Assembly: GCF_002002925.1 (NCBI RefSeq)
Contig: NZ_CP019511.1
Location: forward strand, 1,178,001-1,242,000
Direction: 5' to 3'
Source of the DNA: Sphingomonas sp. LM7
GTDB taxonomy: Bacteria > Pseudomonadota > Alphaproteobacteria > Sphingomonadales > Sphingomonadaceae
DNA length: 64,000 nucleotides
Shown here: positions 61,601 through 64,000 of the stretch, in pieces
Layout: the number at the start of each line of letters is the position of its first letter
Numbering within the stretch: position 1 is the stretch's first letter
The notes under the pieces: model-generated
What the model saw: only the letters and a program-made list of their open reading frames with translations
The model's database searches: none
Told to the model about the DNA's origin: nothing
Made by a program: the position numbers and the translations under genes

Positions 61601-64000
61601 GTCGTTCACCGGTGTGATAATCAGGTCGAAGCTGTCGGACACGGTGAGCTTGCCGTCGCTGGCAGTCACCACCAGCGAGAGGCTGCCGTTGAAGTTCGGC
61701 GGCGCCTGACCCGAGAGCATTGTGCCGTCGAATGCCAGCCATTCCGGAAGCGGGCTGCCATCGGCCAGCGCGACGCTGAAGGTCAGCGTGTCGCCGTCGA
61801 CATCGGCGAAGGCGTTGCTGGTCAGCGCGAAGGCGAAGGGCTGGTCCTCGCTCGCCGTGCGATCGGCGATCGGCGCAGTGAGCGTCGGCGCGTCGTTGAT
61901 TGGAGCGATCGAGACGAGGATCTCCCGGATCGTCTCGCTCGACTGATCGGCGGCGGCGAGTTCGAGCACCAGTCCGCCGTTGAAATTGGCGGGCGGCTGG
62001 CCCGAGAGCATGCGCGTCTGGCGATCATAGTGGAGCCAGTCGGGCAGCGCGGTGCCGCCCTGCCCGCGCAGTTCGACGACCAGCGCATCACCATCGGCGT
62101 CGCTGACGAGGCCGGCAGGCAGCGTGGCAGTGAAAGGCTGGTCCTCGACGCCGGTCAGCACTGGCAGCATGTCGATCGCCGGGGCATCGTTGACCGCGGC
62201 GATCGTCACTGCGACCCGAGCGACCGCCGTGGCGCCGCTTGAATCGATGATCTCATAATCGAACCACGCTTCGCCGTTGGCGTTCGTGGCGGGCGTGATC
62301 ACCAGCTGGCCGATGCCGTTGTCGACGACAGTGACATTGTGCTGGTCGACGATGCGCTTGAGCACGATCGCCTGCCGATCGACGTCATAGTCGTTGGCGA
62401 GCAACTGGGTGGTGAAGAGGGTGAGCGGCGTATCCTCGACCATGGCCAGCGTGTCGCCGGTCGCGACCGGGCGATCGGCGACCGGCAGCACGTCGATCGT
62501 GACGGTAGTCGGGATCGCGAAGCCGCTCTCGTTGGTGATCGCGTAAGTGAGCGTCGCCTTGCCGAAGAAATTGGCGTCGGGCGTGAAGCGCCACAGCCCG
62601 TTGGCGAGCTCGACGACGTTGCCGCCGGTGAGGCCGAGGAAGATCGGCGTGGTGCCCTCGGGGATATAGTCGTTGGCGAGGAGCATCGCCGGATCGATGT
62701 CGAGATAGCCGTCCTCGAGCATTTCGAGGCCCCGGTCGGAGACCGCGATCGGCAAGTCGAACTCGGGCTTGATGATCAGCGAGACATAGCCGGTGCTGGT
62801 CGCGCCGTGGATATCGGTAACGCGGTAATGGAAGCCCGCGTCGCCATAATAGCCCTCGCGGCCCAGGAACACCGCGGTATCGCCTTCGCGGCGGACGACG
62901 CCGTTGTCGCCGTCGAACACTTCGACGAGCGTGAACGCATCACCTTCGACATCGCGATCGTTGGCGATCAGATCGGCGAAGTTGACGACCAGCTCGGTAT
63001 CCTGATCGCCAAGATAGATTCCGTCGGGATTGGCGATCGGCGCGTCATTCACTGCTGCGATATCGAAGGTGAAGCTGCCAGTGCTGGTGCGGCGGCCATC
63101 GGTGATCGTGTAGCTGAACGCGACCGGCCCGGTGACGTTTTCGTCGGGAACGAACTGGTAGCGGCCGTTCGGAAGCGTCAGAATGCGGCCGTCCGGATGT
63201 TCGGTCGACAGAGAAACGAAGCGGACCGCGTCGCCGTCCAGATCGCTGTCGTTCGCGAGGAGGTCGGCCGCCGTGAAGATATAGGGCGTATCCTCGGTCG
63301 CGGCGAAGACGTCGGCGACGAGGGTCGGCGCACGGTTGGTCGGGCGGACATCGACTTCGACGCGGCCGACGCTGGTGCCGTGGACGTCGTCGGTGACGGT
63401 GTAATCGAAGCTCGCCAGACCGTCCCAGTCGCCCTTGGGCGTGAAGCGGATGCTGGTGCCGTCGAAGCTGACCGTGCCGTTGACTGCGTTGAGCACGTCG
63501 AGGAAGCGGATCGCATCGCCATCGACGTCATAATCGTTGGCGAGCAGGTCCGCAGGGGTGAGGACCAGAACCGTCTCTTCGAGGCCCTGGAACCGATCGG
63601 TCACGGCATGCGGGGCGTCGAAGCGCGACTGGACTTCGAGCGAGACCTGGCCGGAGACGGCGCCCTGACGATCGTCGGTCAGCGTGTAGCCGAAACCGTC
63701 GAGGCCCGAGAAGCCGGTGTTGGGTGTGTAGGTGACCGTGGCGAGATTGCCGTCGAAGAAGCGCGTCGCGGCGCCGGTCACACCGTCGGTGCTGCGCGTC
63801 CAGACCAGGCCGAAGCTCTTGCGCACATCGAGCGGCACCGTGGCGGTGACCGTGCCGGTGGTGGCGTCGATCACCATCCAGTCGGGCAGGTCCGAGCCGT
63901 CGGCGAGCGTCGCCGACCAAGTCGCGCCGGCCGCGGCGAGCCCGGCAGGGACTTCGAGCGTGACGGTGGCGAGCGCGATGGCGAGCGCACCGTTGGTGGT
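55634..64000 (-). CDS. Giant RTX-type repeat adhesin (N-terminus beyond the window)
   Basis: The frame is open to the window edge; at least 2,788 residues are present. From the visible N-terminus come about five cadherin-like VCBS/tandem-95 modules (LLANDYDVDGD motifs). Then come 15 Ig-like repeats of about 97 residues (57809-62179) and one more cadherin-like module. Six glycine/aspartate nonapeptides of RTX type (57296-57457) follow, then two copies of a DLDGDG calcium module. The C-terminus (RERILRMTHDMGSFASAQVYAREALG) has no cysteine and lacks a membrane anchor, fitting type I secretion. Such proteins mediate surface attachment and biofilm formation. Secretion genes (ABC/HlyD/TolC) are not in the window. 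No start codon is visible. Confidence 0.9.
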   Translation of the reverse strand, partial: TTNGALAIALATVTLEVPAGLAAAGATWSATLADGSDLPDWMVIDATTGTVTATVPLDVRKSFGLVWTRSTDGVTGAATRFFDGNLATVTYTPNTGFSGLDGFGYTLTDDRQGAVSGQVSLEVQSRFDAPHAVTDRFQGLEETVLVLTPADLLANDYDVDGDAIRFLDVLNAVNGTVSFDGTSIRFTPKGDWDGLASFDYTVTDDVHGTSVGRVEVDVRPTNRAPTLVADVFAATEDTPYIFTAADLLANDSDLDGDAVRFVSLSTEHPDGRILTLPNGRYQFVPDENVTGPVAFSYTITDGRRTSTGSFTFDIAAVNDAPIANPDGIYLGDQDTELVVNFADLIANDRDVEGDAFTLVEVFDGDNGVVRREGDTAVFLGREGYYGDAGFHYRVTDIHGATSTGYVSLIIKPEFDLPIAVSDRGLEMLEDGYLDIDPAMLLANDYIPEGTTPIFLGLTGGNVVELANGLWRFTPDANFFGKATLTYAITNESGFAIPTTVTIDVLPVADRPVATGDTLAMVEDTPLTLFTTQLLANDYDVDRQAIVLKRIVDQHNVTVVDNGIGQLVITPATNANGEAWFDYEIIDSSGATAVARVAVTIAAVNDAPAIDMLPVLTGVEDQPFTATLPAGLVSDADGDALVVELRGQGGTALPDWLHYDRQTRMLSGQPPANFNGGLVLELAAADQSSETIREILVSIAPINDAPTLTAPIADRTASEDQPFAFALTSNAFADVDGDTLTFSVALADGSPLPEWLAFDGTMLSGQAPPNFNGSLSLVVTASDGKLTVSDSFDLIITPVNDAPIAAAPLADVIVAEDTLVDILIPAAAFSDVDGDVLTRTARLAGGDPLPAWLTFDGLRFFGQPPIDYTGVLDLEVSASDSAFTATQGFRLTITGVNDAPIATGSIADASFGEDSLVDIALPAGLFADADGDTLSLSARLASGAALPGWLSFDGTRFTGTPPVDFNGALDLAVVASDGTLDASVQFRLTIAPANDVPVLLVPMADVALREDEAVSIALPAGMFADVDGDALTLSARLASGASLPSWLTFDGVRFTGTPPADFHGALELEITASDGTLTAADRFILSVASVNDAPIVVAPIGDVTTPEDQPIDFAIPAGTFADVDGDTLAITATRADGTPLPAWLSFDGSRFTGTPPANFNGTIALTVTASDGTLAATTGFALIVGAVNDAPALVQLLADVHGREDTPFDIALPAGSFTDIDGDLLSWTARLADGSALPAWLAFDGLRFTGTPPADYNGAIDIVVTASDGQASASDIFRLTIDPVNDAPVRLATLADIAFAEDQAIVIELPANVFADADSALTLSARRADGEPLPTWLAFDGVRFTGTPPANFNGSIEIQVNASDGQLTASDVFVLTITPVNDAPVATLTLADRHVGEDSAVDIALPANLFTDLDGDVLTLSALGSDGTPLPGWLTFDGVRFTGTPPANFTGALLLRVVASDGSLTASADFRLIVDPVDDAPVLVHAVGDRHVAEDAAILIALPAGQFIDADGDALTVTARLASGGGLPAWLAFDGARFTGTPPADFNGTLDLELVASDGTLSAVDRFRLVIDPAADAPAVLRPIADLVYGEDDAVDFTIPAGTFGDADGDALTVALKLANGQPLPAWLHFDGSRLTGTPPSNFNGAVDLAFTASDGTLSVTDQVRLSFLARNDAPVINRALADVATPEDSAFNILLPTDSFTDVDSDALTLTARLVGGQPLPSWIGFNGARFTGTPPANYTGVLDIEVTASDGSLTVADVFRLTVSAVNDAPVVALAIADRTVPDSQAIDFTIPAGTFTDIDNPTLALTARLASGAALPAWLSFANGRFTGTPPAGAAALTLRVTASDGTASVFDDFVLTITASNVNRAPVVAQPLADRSTLEDAAIDFTLPAGSFTDPDGDALTLTARLANGDALPSWLSFANRRFTGRPPANFNGAVDIQVTANDGKGGNANDVFRLTVTPVNDTPTGPTTTLALAGTEDQALSILIDTSGFVDVDGQALTFTMKRSDGSALPSWLTFANGRLAGTPPANFNGALALKLIASDGQTSASRPVTLTIAAVNDAPVGGNDGVYVVRGGDPLTILGSSLLENDRDVDGDTLTITAVTGASHGAVRLENGNVIYSPTVGYQGSDQIQYTLSDGKGGTVQTKVNIAVVDPYAGWIQGGAEANWLFGNITRANSIAGNGGNDTITGGFLADRLAGGDGNDWLIGLDGDDQLWGQAGNDVLVGGNGRDTAFYAGLRSTYSLTTGLGNLYITAADQSAADGNEGTDTLIGIETLSFRNGETVSIASPIVLDLDGDGTELVSAGASNAAFDMDGDGLADDTSWIGQDDAFLFIDRDGNGTVSDAGELSFVGDVEDARSDLEGLRAFDSDGNGKIAVGDARFTDFKIWQDADGDGRVDAGEVRTLAAAGISAIGLAGTAVDTKAAIGGAAVVNTGSFVKTDGTSGKFSDVALSYFSAARAALPDIGFTAQSFSEKRGKYRINFAGGAMTITRKGRASSVRDLELATIMRFKGATIGMLSGIVLDLDGKGIKTASSGRSKAKFDMDGNGAADRTGWIGSGEAFLVIDRNRDGRVNDASELSFRAEAPDAKTDFEALAAFDVNGDGILDAKDARFAELSIWRDKNGNGVTDAGEMISLEAAGIEAIGLGNKATTGVAGVGDNIVLANGAFRRKDGTTGGTSEIAFAFTPAAAPRGTAALTQSQLASMRDAMSGNAAFAERQIAGDYYSPQTSGLPYAAPALTGASGALSEDVATRERILRMTHDMGSFASAQVYAREALGSDDPLGYAL
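57296..57457 (-). repeat. RTX calcium-binding nonapeptides
   Basis: Six consecutive units of the GGxGxDxUx kind are present: GNGGNDTIT, GGFLADRLA, GGDGNDWLI, GLDGDDQLW, GQAGNDVLV and GGNGRDTAF. They form a beta-roll that folds on calcium outside the cell. Confidence 0.9.
57809..62179 (-). repeat. Array of 15 Ig-like repeats in the adhesin
   Basis: Each unit is about 97 residues (291 bases) with the pattern ADxxxxEDxxxDIALPAGxFADVDGD, then LPxWLxFDGxRFTGTPPANFNG, then ASDGTL and VNDAP. Units 4-12 are the most alike. Unit 8 (about 59852-60139) lacks the GD of the calcium site, and unit 13 is the most diverged. The He_PIG-like fold is inferred from the motif pattern. Confidence 0.88.

Noticed and set aside
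57809..62179. Regular repeats that might suggest a CRISPR or satellite array
   Set aside because: The period is 291 bases, the units are diverged and in frame, and they encode a protein repeat; there is no constant short repeat with unique spacers.

Overview
The window is a GC-rich stretch of an alphaproteobacterial chromosome, most likely from a sphingomonad (Sphingomonas or a close relative). Pointers are the gene neighbourhoods (greA-carB-carA; dnaG-rpoD; rpsB-tsf-pyrH-frr-uppS-cdsA-dxr-rseP-bamA-skp-fabZ), the DUF4170 and DUF3618 proteins, the alphaproteobacterial LexA boxes (GTTC-N7-GTTC), and the absence of lpxD and lpxA where an LPS-making proteobacterium would carry them next to skp and fabZ. 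Sphingomonads make glycosphingolipids in place of LPS. I see no rRNA, tRNA, CRISPR array, insertion sequence or prophage.

Layout. 1-950: end of a DUF3618 gene, a small membrane protein and DUF4170. 950-8020 (minus): an active rhomboid, a rhomboid homologue without its catalytic residues, greA, carB, an unrecognised gene wedged between carB and carA, and carA. 8160-13070 (plus): YqeY-like protein, GIY-YIG protein, dnaG, rpoD. 13400-26190 (minus): a secreted protein, PilZ protein, rpmE, then the long cell-envelope and translation cluster fabZ to rpsB. 26190-26710: a divergent control region with two LexA boxes and a promoter driving a 71-residue membrane protein. 26640-30020: phosphatidylserine synthase and decarboxylase, two GFA-type proteins and a phospholipid N-methyltransferase-like enzyme. 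30090-34530: icd, a Kef/CPA2 antiporter and two tandem secreted paralogues. 34540-43050: alaS, an exported M24 peptidase, a TPR protein, a DctA/GltP-type symporter, a small secreted protein and a GST. 43250-48530 (minus): recA with its LexA box, ispE, a TPR protein and ETF-ubiquinone oxidoreductase. 48660-55580: a degenerate uracil-DNA-glycosylase-like protein, lytic transglycosylase, MoaB, YbjN-type protein, VOC protein, a LexA-boxed radical SAM protein and an exported zinc-peptidase-like protein. 55634 to the end (minus): more than 2,780 residues of a giant repeat-rich RTX-type adhesin whose start lies outside the window.

How it fits together. Much of the window is core biosynthesis: pyrimidine/arginine precursor supply (carAB, pyrH), isoprenoids (dxr, ispE, uppS), phospholipids (cdsA, pssA, psd), outer-membrane assembly (bamA, skp, rseP) and translation. 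Over this lies a DNA-damage layer. Four GTTC-N7-GTTC sites sit upstream of genes, at recA, at a PA0069-type radical SAM gene, and as a pair at a small single-pass membrane protein. One of that pair lies exactly between a -35 and a -10 element, so this gene is a candidate SOS-induced membrane peptide, perhaps a division inhibitor of the SidA kind.

A second theme is a palindromic repeat of about 70 bp. It occurs between genes and also in frame inside carA and at the end of the GIY-YIG gene, where it encodes nearly the same peptide both times, reminiscent of the protein-coding palindromic elements of Rickettsia.
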